From: Carnobacterium gallinarum DSM 4847
Lineage (GTDB): Bacteria > Bacillota > Bacilli > Lactobacillales > Carnobacteriaceae
Assembly (NCBI RefSeq): GCF_000744375.1
Contig: NZ_JQLU01000003.1
Span: 124,001-188,000, forward strand
Direction of reading: 5' to 3'
DNA: 64,000 nt
Below the pieces are notes generated by a model that saw nothing but the letters and a program-made list of their open reading frames with translations, made no database searches and had not been told where the DNA came from. Positions 33,402 to 43,342 of the stretch are shown here, piece by piece (the stretch's first letter is position 1; each line of letters opens with the position of its first letter). A program made the position numbers and the translations under genes.

Positions 33402-34432
33402 CTATTCCCTCCCTCAAGAGCTTGCTTTTGATAAAAATCAATCCAGATCGTGTTTAAGCGTTCTTCTGAATAGTAGTTATTCCCGACAATAGCTTGTTCT
33501 TTTAACGCTTGATAATTTGCTGGATTCTCTTTTAAATTTCTGATTTCTCTCAGCATTGCTTCACGATCTTCACAGGCTGCATAGTAGCCATCGATTACAG
33601 GGCGATATAAAGGTAAATCTCTTAATAACACTGGTGTTTCTGTTGAAAAAGCTTCTAAAATACACATTGGAAACAATTCATTATAAGATGGCAATAAGAA
33701 AACATCTGTTAAATTATAATAATCAACCATTTGATCACGATCAATAATTCCAACAAAATCTAGATTTTTAGGTGGATGATCCATTAATTTTTTATAGCGT
33801 TCATATCCATCTGTAATTTTTCCAAACGAAAAACCACCGGCCCAAATAAATTTAATATCAGGCATTTCTTCTGCTAATTTTGCAAAGTCAAAAACACCTT
33901 TACGTTCTTGAACTTGTCCAGCACCAAATACAACAAATTGCCCATCTTCAATGGCATGCTGTTTACGTAACTCAACAATTTTTTCTGGAGAATATGCAAA
34001 AAATGTTGATTTTGCTACAAAATTAGGAATATAAGTGATTTTTTCTTCTGAAATTCCTAGTGCCACTAGCTCAGGAATAAAACTAGGGTTTACTACTACT
34101 AAATGATCCATCCGTTTATAGAAGGATACTACATAGCGATAGAGTATTTTTTCAAAAATCTTTGGTAATTTAATACTTTCTTTTAGTGTATTGGGAACAA
34201 AATGTACATAGCCAATTCGACGTCCAAAACGCTTTTTAAAAAAAGTGGTTAGATAAAACTGTGGATCAATCGTGTGGTAGTGACTAAGTTGAGTTTTTCC
34301 ATATTTGTTAATGGTAATCTCAATCTCATCATTTGCTCGCTCTTTTAGTAAACGAATTAGTTCTAAATAAGCGCTCCCTACACCTTGTCCTTTCACTTTA
34401 TCTGCGGATGAAAACATGTTAACTTTAATCAT
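33374..34432 (-). CDS. Glycolipid glycosyltransferase, BgsA/CpoA-like (GT4)
   Basis: 352 residues. GT-B fold with an N-terminal domain (IKVNMFSSADKVKGQGVGSAYLELI, SHYHTIDPQFYL) and a C-terminal GT4 domain (VVFGAGQVQERKGVFDFAKLA, FLLPSYNELFPMCILEAFS). The opening closely follows enterococcal BgsA and pneumococcal CpoA, which add the second sugar to monoglucosyl-diacylglycerol, the lipoteichoic acid anchor. Cytosolic membrane face. It lies after the first-sugar transferase by 26 bases. The sugar (Glc or Gal) cannot be read. Confidence 0.85.
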   Translation of the reverse strand: MIKVNMFSSADKVKGQGVGSAYLELIRLLKERANDEIEITINKYGKTQLSHYHTIDPQFYLTTFFKKRFGRRIGYVHFVPNTLKESIKLPKIFEKILYRYVVSFYKRMDHLVVVNPSFIPELVALGISEEKITYIPNFVAKSTFFAYSPEKIVELRKQHAIEDGQFVVFGAGQVQERKGVFDFAKLAEEMPDIKFIWAGGFSFGKITDGYERYKKLMDHPPKNLDFVGIIDRDQMVDYYNLTDVFLLPSYNELFPMCILEAFSTETPVLLRDLPLYRPVIDGYYAACEDREAMLREIRNLKENPANYQALKEQAIVGNNYYSEERLNTIWIDFYQKQALEGGNRWIERTNGR

Positions 34433-34458
34433 TTCTCACTTTCCTACTTCCCATCTTC

Positions 34459-35637
34459 TTATTTTGCACTTTTGACATATTCAGTCACTTCTAACTGATA
34501 CCGTTGACCACTGTCTTCATAAAAGCGAATAACACGCTCTCCAAAAGTTTGGGATGAGATATCTGATAGAAGTTGGTTACGTTCCCCAACCATATTATTT
34601 TGTCTTTTTACATTTGCTAATGCTTCTAAAATAGTTCTAGCCAAATCTTTGTCTTCCATAAATAATGCTCCAAACTGATTCTCTTTAACCAACTCACGAG
34701 TATAAGCATTTTCTTTAGCAACAATATTGGTTCCACTAGCAATTGCCTCTATATATGTTAGCCCCTGTGACTCTGATTCAGAAGCACTAACAAATAAATC
34801 AGCCATTTGATAATAATTCGCTACTTCTTCACTAGGTTTTTCTCCAAGAAAATAAATATGTTCCTGAATTTTTAACTCTTGAGCTAGCTTCTCCAATGTT
34901 TCTCTTCGCGGACCCTTACCAACAATAACCAATTGAAGTTGTGGCTCTTTTATGAGTAATTCTGGCATTGCTAACAAAATAGCTTCAGTATTTTTTTCTT
35001 TTGATAAACGACTTAGCGAAAGAATAACTGGCTGATTTTCAGTTAAATCTAATTCCTTACGGATATTTCTTTTGGAATCCACTGATTTAAATTGGTTTAA
35101 TTTTACACCAGTTGGAATAATTTGTATATCTTCTTCTACACCATATTCTTCAAGTTGGTTTAATACTCTTTCACTTGGTGCAATTACGCCAACTGTTTGA
35201 TTACAGAAATAGCGCGACAGTAATTTCACATGATTAGGACGCAAAATTTTTCCTTTTGCAATATAATGTAAATAATCTTCATACATTGTATGGTACGTGT
35301 GAACTAAAGGGATATCCAAGTGTTCAGCAACGTGCTTTCCAATAAAGCCTAAACTAAATTCTGTATGAGTATGAATAATATCCAAATTCAATTCTTTTGC
35401 TTTTTTCAAAGCTAAAGAAGTGCCGCCAATAGCAATTCGACGATCTTTAAAAGAATACAATGGAATACTTGTTAAACGAATAATATGATTTTCTGTTAAA
35501 TCCGCTTTAGGATCAGTGGTAGTAAAGATTGTTACATGATGCCCTTTTGAATTCAATTCTTCTTTTAAAGTTCTAATTGATGTTGCAACCCCACTTACTT
35601 GTGGAAAATACGTATCCGTAAATATACCAATATTCAT
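34459..35637 (-). CDS. 1,2-diacylglycerol 3-glucosyltransferase-like (GT4)
   Basis: 392 residues. Opening NIGIFTDTYFPQVSGVATSIRTL, acceptor loop HTHTEFSLGFIGKHVAEHLDIPLVHTYHTMYEDY, UDP-sugar domain with LSLSRLSKEKNTEAILLA and ADLFVSASESESQGLTYIEAIASG (EX7E). These match alpha-monoglucosyldiacylglycerol synthases such as enterococcal BgsB or LafB. First gene of a three-gene operon for the lipoteichoic acid glycolipid anchor. AAGGAG lies before the ATG. Confidence 0.87.
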   Translation of the reverse strand: MNIGIFTDTYFPQVSGVATSIRTLKEELNSKGHHVTIFTTTDPKADLTENHIIRLTSIPLYSFKDRRIAIGGTSLALKKAKELNLDIIHTHTEFSLGFIGKHVAEHLDIPLVHTYHTMYEDYLHYIAKGKILRPNHVKLLSRYFCNQTVGVIAPSERVLNQLEEYGVEEDIQIIPTGVKLNQFKSVDSKRNIRKELDLTENQPVILSLSRLSKEKNTEAILLAMPELLIKEPQLQLVIVGKGPRRETLEKLAQELKIQEHIYFLGEKPSEEVANYYQMADLFVSASESESQGLTYIEAIASGTNIVAKENAYTRELVKENQFGALFMEDKDLARTILEALANVKRQNNMVGERNQLLSDISSQTFGERVIRFYEDSGQRYQLEVTEYVKSAK

Positions 35638-36007
35638 TTTAACACTCCTTTTTCTTCTTGTTTCGATGAATAAGCTCTAAAACGACTTACACCATTATCT
35701 ATACTTTTATTTTAAAAGTAATTCCATAATTTTGTATCCACCTAAAGTTGCATTTACTTGTAGGCTTAAGTCTTATTTTAAGCTAAGACAATTACTTCGA
35801 TACAAACAAAAAGACAAGTTTTGCCTAGTTCAAATAAAGGTACCCCTCTGAATTAAGATTACCATATAATACACAATTTTTCATTTAAAATAGATGGAAT
35901 TCTGAATTTCTTAATGATTTACTATGTATAAATCCACGTATAGCAGCATTTCCCTACAAAATAAAAATGACTATAAGCAAAATCTGCTCATAGTCATTAT
36001 AGTTTAT
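35638..36007. other. Intergenic region with ptsI terminator
   Basis: The minus-strand part nearest 35638 should hold the promoter of the glycolipid operon, but no clear hexamers stand out. At 35960-35998 there is a terminator for ptsI: AATGACTAT / ATAGTCATT extended through GAGCA/TGCTt, followed by TTTTTATTTT on the minus strand. No gene is seen. Confidence 0.7.
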
Positions 36008-37729
36008 TTATTTAGTGTAAGATTCAACTAATGCAACAACTTCTTCAGCAGTATCACAATCATTGATTGCTTTTTCTGCTAATTCAGCCATTTTTGTTGT
36101 ATCTAGACGTTTCATTAAACTACGAGTTTTCAAGATACTTGAAGCACTCATAGAGAATTCATCTAAGCCTAGACCCATTAACAATGGTACTGCCGTTTGA
36201 TCTCCAGCCATTTCACCACACATACCCGTCCATTTACCTTCTTTGTGAGAAGCATCAATTACATTTTTAATTAAACGTAAAATTGATGGATTATATGGTT
36301 GGTATAAGTATGAAACGCGTTCATTCATACGATCTGCTGCCATTGTATATTGAATCAAATCATTTGTTCCGATACTGAAGAAATCAACTTCTTTAGCAAA
36401 TTTGTCAGCAATTACTGCTGCTGCTGGAATTTCAATCATAATACCAACTTCGATATCGTTTGAAACTGCAACGCCATCTTTAACTAATTTTTCTTTTTCT
36501 TCAAGTAACATGCCTTTTGCTTGACGGAATTCGCCAAGTGTAGCAATCATAGGGAACATAATGCGTAATTGTCCATGAACAGAAGCACGTAACAAGGCCC
36601 GTAATTGAGTTCTAAACATATCTGGTTGCGCTAAACAAATACGAATTGCACGGTAGCCTAGGAACGGATTCATTTCATGTGGTAAAGTTAAATATGGTAA
36701 CTCTTTATCTCCACCAATGTCCATCGTCCGAACAACAACTGCTTTGCCTTCCATACCTTCAAGAACAGCTTTATAAGCTTCATATTGATCATCTTCTGTC
36801 GGAAAATCAGGAGAATCCATATATAAGAATTCAGTTCTGTATAAACCAACAGCTTCTCCACCATTATTTTTCACACCAACTAAATCTTTAGGTGTTCCAA
36901 TATTAGCAGCTAGCTCAATGTGTTTTCCATCAGCAGTTAGCGTTTTTTCATTTTTCAGCTTATCCCATTCAGCTTTTTGAGCTGCGAAATCGGCTGCAAT
37001 TTTTTCATATTTTGTTACATCAGTAGCTTCAGGGTGAATTAAAACATCTCCCTTAAGGCCATCAACAATTAGCATATCATTTTCTTTAACTTTAGCTGTA
37101 ATTTCTTTTGTTCCAACGATTGCTGGAATTTCAAGAGAACGAGCCATGATAGCTGAATGCGATGTACGTCCACCAATATCGGTTACAAAAGCCTTAACAA
37201 ATTGACGATTTAATTGTGCTGTATCACTTGGTGTCAAGTCATGAGCAACAACGATTACTTCTTCATCAATCATTGAAGGATTTGGTAATTTCACACCTAA
37301 TAGATGACTCATTACACGTTTTGTAACATCTTTAATATCAGCTGCACGTTCTTGCATGTAAGGATTATCTTCCATGCCTTCAAACATACCGATAAACATA
37401 TCCGTAACGTCTTTTAAGCCACTTTCAGCATTTACTTTATTGTCTTTGATGTTGCTTTCAATGTTCCCGATTAATTCTGGATCAGAAAGAACCATTAAGT
37501 GGGCATCAAATACTTGAGCTTCTTTTTCACCTAAGCTTTCAGCAGCTTTTTTACGGATCAATTCAAGTTCTTGTTTTGCTTTATCTAATGCTTTTGCAAG
37601 ACGTTCATTTTCTGAAGCAGAGTCCTCAACTGTAATTTTGTTGAATGATAAATCGGGTTCAATTAGCATATAAACTTTAGCAATAGCTACGCCATCACTT
37701 GCTGCAATCCCCTTTAACATTTCAACCAT
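36008..37729 (-). CDS. ptsI: PTS enzyme I
   Basis: 573 residues. Phosphoenolpyruvate-protein phosphotransferase, first step of all PTS sugar uptake. The HPr-binding N-domain is followed by the phosphohistidine loop [17 protein letters not shown] (His191), then the PEP-binding TIM barrel with [48 protein letters not shown] and the catalytic cysteine loop GMCGEMAGD. Its ATG overlaps the TAA stop of ptsH (TAATG), so reinitiation coupling is likely. An internal ATG nine bases later is possible. Confidence 0.97.
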   Translation of the reverse strand: MVEMLKGIAASDGVAIAKVYMLIEPDLSFNKITVEDSASENERLAKALDKAKQELELIRKKAAESLGEKEAQVFDAHLMVLSDPELIGNIESNIKDNKVNAESGLKDVTDMFIGMFEGMEDNPYMQERAADIKDVTKRVMSHLLGVKLPNPSMIDEEVIVVAHDLTPSDTAQLNRQFVKAFVTDIGGRTSHSAIMARSLEIPAIVGTKEITAKVKENDMLIVDGLKGDVLIHPEATDVTKYEKIAADFAAQKAEWDKLKNEKTLTADGKHIELAANIGTPKDLVGVKNNGGEAVGLYRTEFLYMDSPDFPTEDDQYEAYKAVLEGMEGKAVVVRTMDIGGDKELPYLTLPHEMNPFLGYRAIRICLAQPDMFRTQLRALLRASVHGQLRIMFPMIATLGEFRQAKGMLLEEKEKLVKDGVAVSNDIEVGIMIEIPAAAVIADKFAKEVDFFSIGTNDLIQYTMAADRMNERVSYLYQPYNPSILRLIKNVIDASHKEGKWTGMCGEMAGDQTAVPLLMGLGLDEFSMSASSILKTRSLMKRLDTTKMAELAEKAINDCDTAEEVVALVESYTK

Positions 37730-37995
37730 TATTCAGCTAAGCCTTCTTTCTTCATTGTTTCTACGATTCCAGCGATAGCATCAGCTTCGTCAGCACCTTC
37801 AGCAGTAATGACAACATCAGCACCTTGGCCAACGCCTAATGACATAACTCCCATGATAGATTTTAAGTTTACAGATTTACCTTTGTATTCTAAATTGATA
37901 TCTGAGTTAAATTTGCTTGCTGTTTGCACTAATAATGTAGCTGGGCGTGCATGGATCCCTGTATCTGCTACTACATGAAATTCGCGTTTTTCCAT
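37729..37995 (-). CDS. ptsH: Phosphocarrier protein HPr
   Basis: 88 residues. His15 in [11 protein letters not shown] takes phosphate from enzyme I; Ser46 in [12 protein letters not shown] is the HPr kinase site used in Firmicute catabolite control. Full length with AAGGAG before the ATG. First gene of ptsHI. Confidence 0.98.
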   Translation of the reverse strand: MEKREFHVVADTGIHARPATLLVQTASKFNSDINLEYKGKSVNLKSIMGVMSLGVGQGADVVITAEGADEADAIAGIVETMKKEGLAE

Positions 37996-38173
37996 AATAA
38001 TTAAGTCTCCTTCAAAATATATATTTTATTTTAGAGTTACAATTAAAAACACAATTAAAAGTCGAAAAATCGCCTTCTAATAAGTGATTATTCAAAAATA
38101 ACCCTTTCATCTTTAAAGATTACCATTTTTTACATCATTCTACAACTATTTTCTGCTTTTCTTTACCGAACTT

Positions 38174-38365
38174 TTAATTTTCAGTCGGAACCAGACGATA
38201 AATGGTTTCACCACGAAGTTTTGCTTCTCCAACAATTTGATTTTTTTGCGGATGACTTAGCCAAATTGTTCTAAATATCATGAAATCTTCCTTTTTAACT
38301 AACAGTTCTGAAATACTGCCGGCAACCAGTTCATCCACTTGATTTTGCATTTCTTCAGATGACAT
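38174..38365 (-). CDS. Small conserved-looking protein, unknown
   Basis: 63 residues, soluble. Helical acidic N-terminus (SSEEMQNQVDELVAGSISELLV) and a beta-rich end (FMIFRTIWLSHPQKNQIVGEAKLRGETIYRLVP). GAAGGGAATTTA precedes its ATG, and codon use is like the neighbours. It lies between ptsH and clpE. No family recognised. Confidence 0.62.
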   Translation of the reverse strand: MSSEEMQNQVDELVAGSISELLVKKEDFMIFRTIWLSHPQKNQIVGEAKLRGETIYRLVPTEN

Positions 38366-38595
38366 TAAATTCCCTTCTTTCTAGTTATTTTACATTCTTC
38401 ATCAAGAGAAAAATACTTAGGATTTTCTTGTGAACTAACTCTTCCAATATACGCTTAAACTCTGTTAATCACAAATTTATTATACTACAAATCAGAGAAT
38501 ACGAATCATCCAATTTACTCATTATTATTTAATAATGATGGTTTCAGCTTGGTTATATAATATAGTAGAAACTAGAATTTTCCTAATTGAAGACT
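38366..38595. other. AT-rich intergenic stretch
   Basis: No gene seen. A weak inverted repeat CATTATTA/TAATAATG near 38519-38537 could end a minus-strand CRISPR transcript but lacks a T run. Confidence 0.4.
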
Positions 38596-38691
38596 ATTTA
38601 CATTTCACTATTTTAGATTAAAAACGGAATAGGTAGACGCTAAAGTGTAGCTCTTATAGTGATTTACATTTCACTATTTTAGATTAAAAAC
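38596..38691 (-). CRISPR. Two-repeat orphan CRISPR, type I-B/rliB-like
   Basis: Two exact 30-base repeats (38596-38625 and 38662-38691) enclose one 36-base spacer (38626-38661). Read on the minus strand the repeat starts GTTTTTAATC and ends GTGAAATGTAAAT. That end is the same as in the 29-base repeats of Listeria type I-B arrays and of the cas-less Listeria rliB locus. Spacer length also fits. No cas gene is in the window. The leader side is therefore 38692 upwards, where TGTTAAAAT (about 38780) is an extended -10 on the minus strand. Confidence 0.72.
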
Positions 38692-38719
38692 AGGTACCCC
38701 AATTAACCCTGTAGTATCA

Positions 38720-38890
38720 AGGGGTTAGAAAGGCTACTCTGTCGACCTCGTGTTTTTTTAGATTTCTTTGTTTTCATTTTAACATAACTTCACCAAATTA
38801 TCATCAAGAAACCAGTATTAGCATGGGCTAGGGCAAATCTGTCGATCTCCCCACTTTTTTACACTATCGTAGGTCGACAGATTCTCACAA
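38720..38890. repeat. GTCGAC-containing motif repeated upstream of the CRISPR
   Basis: On the minus strand, a motif TAAAAAA-N4-5-GAGRTCGACAGA occurs twice, ending near 38738 and 38838, about 100 bases apart, and a third GTCGAC core lies near 38872 in inverted orientation. The outer pair (AATCTGTCGA.. at 38836 and ..TCGACAGATT at 38886) can fold into a 13-bp stem with one mismatch. Likely part of a CRISPR leader or regulatory element. Confidence 0.5.
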
Positions 38891-38938
38891 TGTTCATTTT
38901 TAAATACACTAAAAATCAATAAATCTAAGCAAAGAACT

Positions 38939-38967
38939 TGAAAGTCAATAAAGGTCAGTGTATAATG
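38939..38967 (+). promoter_or_regulatory. Promoter of clpE
   Basis: TTGAAA, 17-base spacer, TATAAT: a near-consensus sigma-A promoter about 115 bases upstream of the clpE ATG. Confidence 0.85.
38944..38960 (+). promoter_or_regulatory. CtsR operator 1
   Basis: AGTCAATAAAGGTCAGT, a tandem heptad site close to the CtsR consensus RGTCAAANANRGTCAAA. It fills the spacer between -35 and -10. Confidence 0.85.
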
Positions 38968-38979
38968 ATATTCATCAAG

Positions 38980-38996
38980 GTCAGTAAAGGTCAGCC
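38980..38996 (+). promoter_or_regulatory. CtsR operator 2
   Basis: GGTCAGTAAAGGTCAGC, a second CtsR-type tandem heptad, over the early transcribed region. Two boxes on clpE suggest tight repression with heat or stress release. ctsR itself is not in the window. Confidence 0.85.
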
Positions 38997-39082
38997 TTTT
39001 TATTCAGTAAACTTGTTGTGCCTTTTTCTGTTCTTTGCTTAAAACTAAAAACAAACACTATTATCGAAAGGTTGTGACTTTT

Positions 39083-41335
39083 ATGTTATGTCAAAACTGT
39101 AATCAATACGATGCAACAATTCATTTATATACAAGTATGAACGGCCAACGAGGACAAATTGATTTGTGCCAAAATTGCTATCAAGAATTAAAAGCTGCTA
39201 AAGAACGTGGCGATTTAAAAATGAACCGCCCTAGTTCGCCAGATCCTTTTGGACTTGGTGGTTTAGATGATTTATTTAAATCATTGCAAGGGAATCAACC
39301 CGCTCAAGGTCAGCCACATTCACAAAATTTACCTCCAACTCAAACTGGTGGTGGAAATGGTGGAGGTCGACGACCAAATGGTAGTCAAGGCGGCTTATTG
39401 GGAGAATATGGTACCAACTTAACTGATTTAGCCAAACAAGGAAGTATCGATCCAGTTATTGGACGCGATCATGAAATTCAACGTGTGATTGAAATACTAA
39501 ATCGCCGAACTAAAAATAATCCTGTTCTAATTGGAGAACCGGGAGTTGGTAAAACTGCTGTCGTTGAAGGATTAGCTCAAAAAATTATTGAAGGCAATGT
39601 TCCTCAAAAACTAATGGATAAAGAAGTAATTCGTTTAGATGTTGCTAGCCTAGTTCAAGGTACTGGAATTCGTGGTCAATTTGAAGAACGTATGCAACAA
39701 TTAATGGCCGAATTGAAAAAGAATCCTCAAATCATCCTCTTTGTTGATGAAGTTCATGAAATCGTAGGTGCTGGTAGTGCTGAGGGTAGTATGGATGCAG
39801 GCAATATGTTAAAACCTGCCTTAGCTCGTGGAGAATTGCAAATGGTTGGTGCAACCACTCTTAAAGAGTACCGTACTATTGAAAAAGATGCAGCCTTAGA
39901 ACGTCGGATGCAACCTGTTCGAGTTGATGAACCTACTCAAGAAGAAACGATTACTATTCTTAAAGGAATTCAAAAAAAATATGAAGATTATCACCAAGTT
40001 AGCTATACAGATGAAGCCATTAAAAGTGCTGTAACTCTATCTAGTCGGTACATTCAGGATCGTTTCTTGCCAGATAAGGCAATTGATCTACTTGACGAAT
40101 CTGGTTCTAAGAAAAATTTGACGATTCAAACAGTTGATCCTAAAATTATTGAAGACAAACTAGCCGAAGCTGCTGCTCAAAAACAAGCCGCTCTTCAGCA
40201 AGAAGACTATGAAAAAGCAGCTTTTTATCGAGACCAAGCAACTAAACTAGCTGCTATGCGCGATCAGCAACAACCTGAAACAGAAAAACCAATCGTTACT
40301 GAAAAAGATATGGAACAAATCATTGAGATGAAAACCAATATTCCAGTTGGGGATATTAAAGAAAAAGAACAAACTCAACTGCGTAATATTGCTGATGATC
40401 TAATGAAACATGTGATTGGACAAAATGAAGCCATTGAAAAAGTTTCTAAAGCTATTCGTCGTAATCGAATTGGACTAAATAAAAAGAATCGTCCAATTGG
40501 ATCCTTCTTATTTGTTGGACCAACCGGTGTTGGAAAAACTGAATTAGCGAAACAACTAGCAGTTGAATTATTTGGAACTGAGGATTCTATTATTCGATTT
40601 GATATGAGTGAGTATATGGAAAAACACAGTGTTGCTAAATTAATTGGTTCCCCTCCTGGTTATGTTGGCTATGATGAAGCTGGACAGTTAACAGAGAAAG
40701 TCCGTCGAAATCCGTATAGCATTCTTTTATTAGATGAAATTGAAAAAGCTCATCCAGATGTAATGCATATGTTCTTACAGATTTTAGATGATGGACGCCT
40801 AACAGATGCTCAAGGACGTACAGTTAGTTTCAAAGATACGATTATTATTATGACTAGTAATGCGGGTACTGGAAATGTTGAGGCTAACGTTGGTTTTGCT
40901 GCTACAAATAGTTCTAAACAAAGTTCCGTGCTCAACCAACTAACAGACTTTTTCAAGCCTGAATTTATTAATCGTTTTGATGCGATTGTTGAATTCAATC
41001 AATTAGATAAAGTTCATTTAATTGAAATCGTTGATTTAATGTTACAAGATGTGAATACAATGTTAGTCGATCAAGGGATTTCAATTGATGTGGATCAAAG
41101 TGCAAAAGAAAAATTAGTTGAACTTGGGTATGATCCTAAGATGGGAGCTAGACCTTTACGTCGAGTGATTCAAGAACAAATAGAAGACAAGATTGCTGAC
41201 TTCTATCTTGACCATCCAGAGATTAAGATTTTAACTGCAACATTGGATGATGCCAATGAAATCAAAGTTTTAGCAAAAGAGATAGATGCACCTACTTCTG
41301 AAGTCGTTTTAACTAAAACAGCTGACGAAGAATAA
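39083..41335 (+). CDS. clpE: ATP-dependent Clp protease ATPase subunit ClpE
   Basis: 750 residues. An N-terminal zinc finger (Cys3, Cys6, Cys29, Cys32) is followed by a Gly/Pro/Gln-rich linker (about 65-108), AAA+ domain 1 with Walker A GEPGVGKT (151-158) and Walker [10 protein letters not shown], a UVR-type coiled segment (about 358-392), AAA+ domain 2 with Walker A GPTGVGKT (479-486) and the D2 C-terminal domain. HSP100 unfoldase partnering ClpP in stress proteolysis. ATG 39083 is chosen over the open upstream frame because the zinc finger begins there; AAAGG lies upstream. Confidence 0.97.
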   Translation: MLCQNCNQYDATIHLYTSMNGQRGQIDLCQNCYQELKAAKERGDLKMNRPSSPDPFGLGGLDDLFKSLQGNQPAQGQPHSQNLPPTQTGGGNGGGRRPNGSQGGLLGEYGTNLTDLAKQGSIDPVIGRDHEIQRVIEILNRRTKNNPVLIGEPGVGKTAVVEGLAQKIIEGNVPQKLMDKEVIRLDVASLVQGTGIRGQFEERMQQLMAELKKNPQIILFVDEVHEIVGAGSAEGSMDAGNMLKPALARGELQMVGATTLKEYRTIEKDAALERRMQPVRVDEPTQEETITILKGIQKKYEDYHQVSYTDEAIKSAVTLSSRYIQDRFLPDKAIDLLDESGSKKNLTIQTVDPKIIEDKLAEAAAQKQAALQQEDYEKAAFYRDQATKLAAMRDQQQPETEKPIVTEKDMEQIIEMKTNIPVGDIKEKEQTQLRNIADDLMKHVIGQNEAIEKVSKAIRRNRIGLNKKNRPIGSFLFVGPTGVGKTELAKQLAVELFGTEDSIIRFDMSEYMEKHSVAKLIGSPPGYVGYDEAGQLTEKVRRNPYSILLLDEIEKAHPDVMHMFLQILDDGRLTDAQGRTVSFKDTIIIMTSNAGTGNVEANVGFAATNSSKQSSVLNQLTDFFKPEFINRFDAIVEFNQLDKVHLIEIVDLMLQDVNTMLVDQGISIDVDQSAKEKLVELGYDPKMGARPLRRVIQEQIEDKIADFYLDHPEIKILTATLDDANEIKVLAKEIDAPTSEVVLTKTADEE

Positions 41336-41337
41336 CT

Positions 41338-41381
41338 AAAAGAACAAATCCCCAAAGTTATCTAGGGATTTGTTCTTTTTA
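41338..41381. terminator. Bidirectional intrinsic terminator clpE/K+ transporter
   Basis: AAAAGAACAAATCCC and complement, 12-base loop, T5 at the plus-strand end. Serves two convergent genes. Confidence 0.9.
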
Positions 41382-41391
41382 TTTGCACTTA

Positions 41392-42762
41392 TTATCCTGT
41401 AATAATTTTTTCTGTTGGGTATAAATAATTTAAATCCTCTTTTTCTTTTGGTACAAGTAGCATCAGCATATATAACATCCCTACCCGACCAATAAACATT
41501 AAAAGCATAATCATAATTTTGCCAAAAATTGATAAACTAGGAGTAATTCCTAGGGATAAACCTGTTGTTCCAAATGCCGAAGCAACTTCTAGAACAATCG
41601 AAATCAAACTATGTTTTTCCGTGACACTTAAGACTAATACGCTGAAAAAACATAAAGCAATGGATAAATTTAAGACGACAATTGATTTCTTTATATCGTC
41701 ATTATGAATACGGCGACCAAAAATATTGATATTTTCACGACTTCTAATAAATGAGAACAAATACAGTACGACAATTGCCAAAGTAGTCGTCCGAATCCCA
41801 CCACCTACCGAGCTGGGACTGGCTCCCACAAACATCAAGGATGAGAATAATAATAGTGTTCCATCACTGAAATTACCTAATGGCGTTGTTAACAATCCGG
41901 CATTTCTTGTACTAATTGAAAAGAACATTGAATAAAATGCACTTTCTGTAAAATTCATTCCTTTAAAAAAGCTATTCATTTCCAACAACCAAATCAAGAT
42001 GCTACCAACTACAAATAAAATCAAGAAAGCCCACATCGATATTTTAGCAAATAAGGAAAAACGAAACGGTAAATCATGTCGTTTCTTTTTATACTTGATA
42101 AAAGCTTTAATTTCAATTAAGACAGGAAATCCAATTCCACCAACAACAATCAATAACATGATAATCGTTTGGACAAAATAATCTTGGGAGAAATCCATTA
42201 ATGATGTTCCTGTAATATCTGCTCCTGAGTTAGTTACTGCTGACACAGCATTGTAAAATCCAAAAAAGAAAGCATCTTTTACAGAGTAAAAACGTAAAAA
42301 ATAAATACTTAAAATAAAACCTCCCACAATCTGAAACCAGACAATAATCGCTAATGCATCGCGAATTAATCGAACAATACCACTTAAGTTAGGTTGGTTC
42401 ATATCAGCCATAATTAATTGTCTTTGTTTTAACGAAATCTTACGTTTTGATAAAATAAAAAATGAAGTTGAAATCATCATAATACCTAAGCTGCCTAGTT
42501 GAAATAAAACCATCAACAGGCCTATACCACCACGATTATAAGTAGTTCCTAAATCAATTGTGGTTAACCCTGTTACACTAATTGTACTGACAGCAGTAAA
42601 CATCAAATCTAAAAAAGATAACGAACTTCCAGGCATCCGAAAAATGGGTAAAGCTAATAAAATTGCAGCAATCATCACTGCAATAAAGTAAAAAATGACA
42701 ATCATTTGAATCGAAGAAAATCGACCAGCCAATTTTCGCAGCATTTTTTTTATTTTTGACAA
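41392..42762 (-). CDS. TrkH/KtrB-type potassium transporter
   Basis: 456 residues with about 8-10 membrane segments and four pore-loop repeats. Selectivity-filter glycines are seen in STISVTGLTTID, SAVTNSGADI, STRNAGLLTTPLG and SAFGTTGLSLG. Size fits the KtrB branch, which works with a cytosolic KtrA/RCK subunit; none is next to it. AGGAGG-like GGAGGAATAAGC lies before the start region. Confidence 0.9.
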   Translation of the reverse strand: MSKIKKMLRKLAGRFSSIQMIVIFYFIAVMIAAILLALPIFRMPGSSLSFLDLMFTAVSTISVTGLTTIDLGTTYNRGGIGLLMVLFQLGSLGIMMISTSFFILSKRKISLKQRQLIMADMNQPNLSGIVRLIRDALAIIVWFQIVGGFILSIYFLRFYSVKDAFFFGFYNAVSAVTNSGADITGTSLMDFSQDYFVQTIIMLLIVVGGIGFPVLIEIKAFIKYKKKRHDLPFRFSLFAKISMWAFLILFVVGSILIWLLEMNSFFKGMNFTESAFYSMFFSISTRNAGLLTTPLGNFSDGTLLLFSSLMFVGASPSSVGGGIRTTTLAIVVLYLFSFIRSRENINIFGRRIHNDDIKKSIVVLNLSIALCFFSVLVLSVTEKHSLISIVLEVASAFGTTGLSLGITPSLSIFGKIMIMLLMFIGRVGMLYMLMLLVPKEKEDLNYLYPTEKIITG

Positions 42763-42892
42763 AGCTTATTCCTCCAGTTCTTAATTTTGATAACTATTTT
42801 TCCATTTACTATGTACCTGGTCCCTTGAATAGTATAACTAATTCTATCACATTTTCACCAAATAAAAAGATGAAATAAATAGGCTATAATCT

Positions 42893-42921
42893 TTGATAAA
42901 CACTACCATTAATTATATAAT
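42893..42921 (+). promoter_or_regulatory. Promoter of DUF1827 gene
   Basis: TTGATA, 17-base spacer, TATAAT on the plus strand, 41 bases before the ATG. Confidence 0.8.
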
Positions 42922-42961
42922 AGAATTGATAAGATAAACTACTCGAAGAGGTGAGAAGTAA

Positions 42962-43237
42962 ATGAAATTAATCGATGTAACTAATAGTCATTCTGCTTTA
43001 GTCACAGAACAGTTAGGAAACACAGATGCAGTCTTTATCAAAGTCTATTCCTTAGGTCAAACAACCATTATTTATTCAGGAGCTGCTACTCATAAAGATG
43101 TTATTTTAACAAATAAAATGCGCAATATTAAAAACAATGAAGTCAGTTTTGCAATCTCCGATATTTTAGAAACTACTCCGGATAATGTTGATATTCTGAA
43201 AGCACCTAATTTAGTTGAAATCTCTGTTAATTTATAA
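42962..43237 (+). CDS. DUF1827 family protein
   Basis: 91 residues, alpha/beta, soluble (KLIDVTNSHSALVTEQLGNTDAVFIKVYSLGQT ... FAISDILETTPDNVDIL). The opening and length match DUF1827, a small family of lactic acid bacteria with no known function. GAGGTGAGAAGTAA precedes the ATG and a good promoter is upstream. Sits between the K+ transporter and prfC. Confidence 0.85.
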   Translation: MKLIDVTNSHSALVTEQLGNTDAVFIKVYSLGQTTIIYSGAATHKDVILTNKMRNIKNNEVSFAISDILETTPDNVDILKAPNLVEISVNL

Positions 43238-43289
43238 TACAATCTGCTAAACCATGATACCTAGCTGTCTAAAAACAATGTTTAGCTAA

Positions 43290-43342
43290 TAATAAAGTCC
43301 AGGATTTACCTTTATAAGGTAAATCCTGGACTTTATTATTTT
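43290..43342. terminator. Bidirectional intrinsic terminator
   Basis: AATAAAGTCCAGGATTTACC and its exact complement (20 bp), 7-base loop, T run after it. Ends DUF1827 gene (plus) and prfC (minus). Confidence 0.92.
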
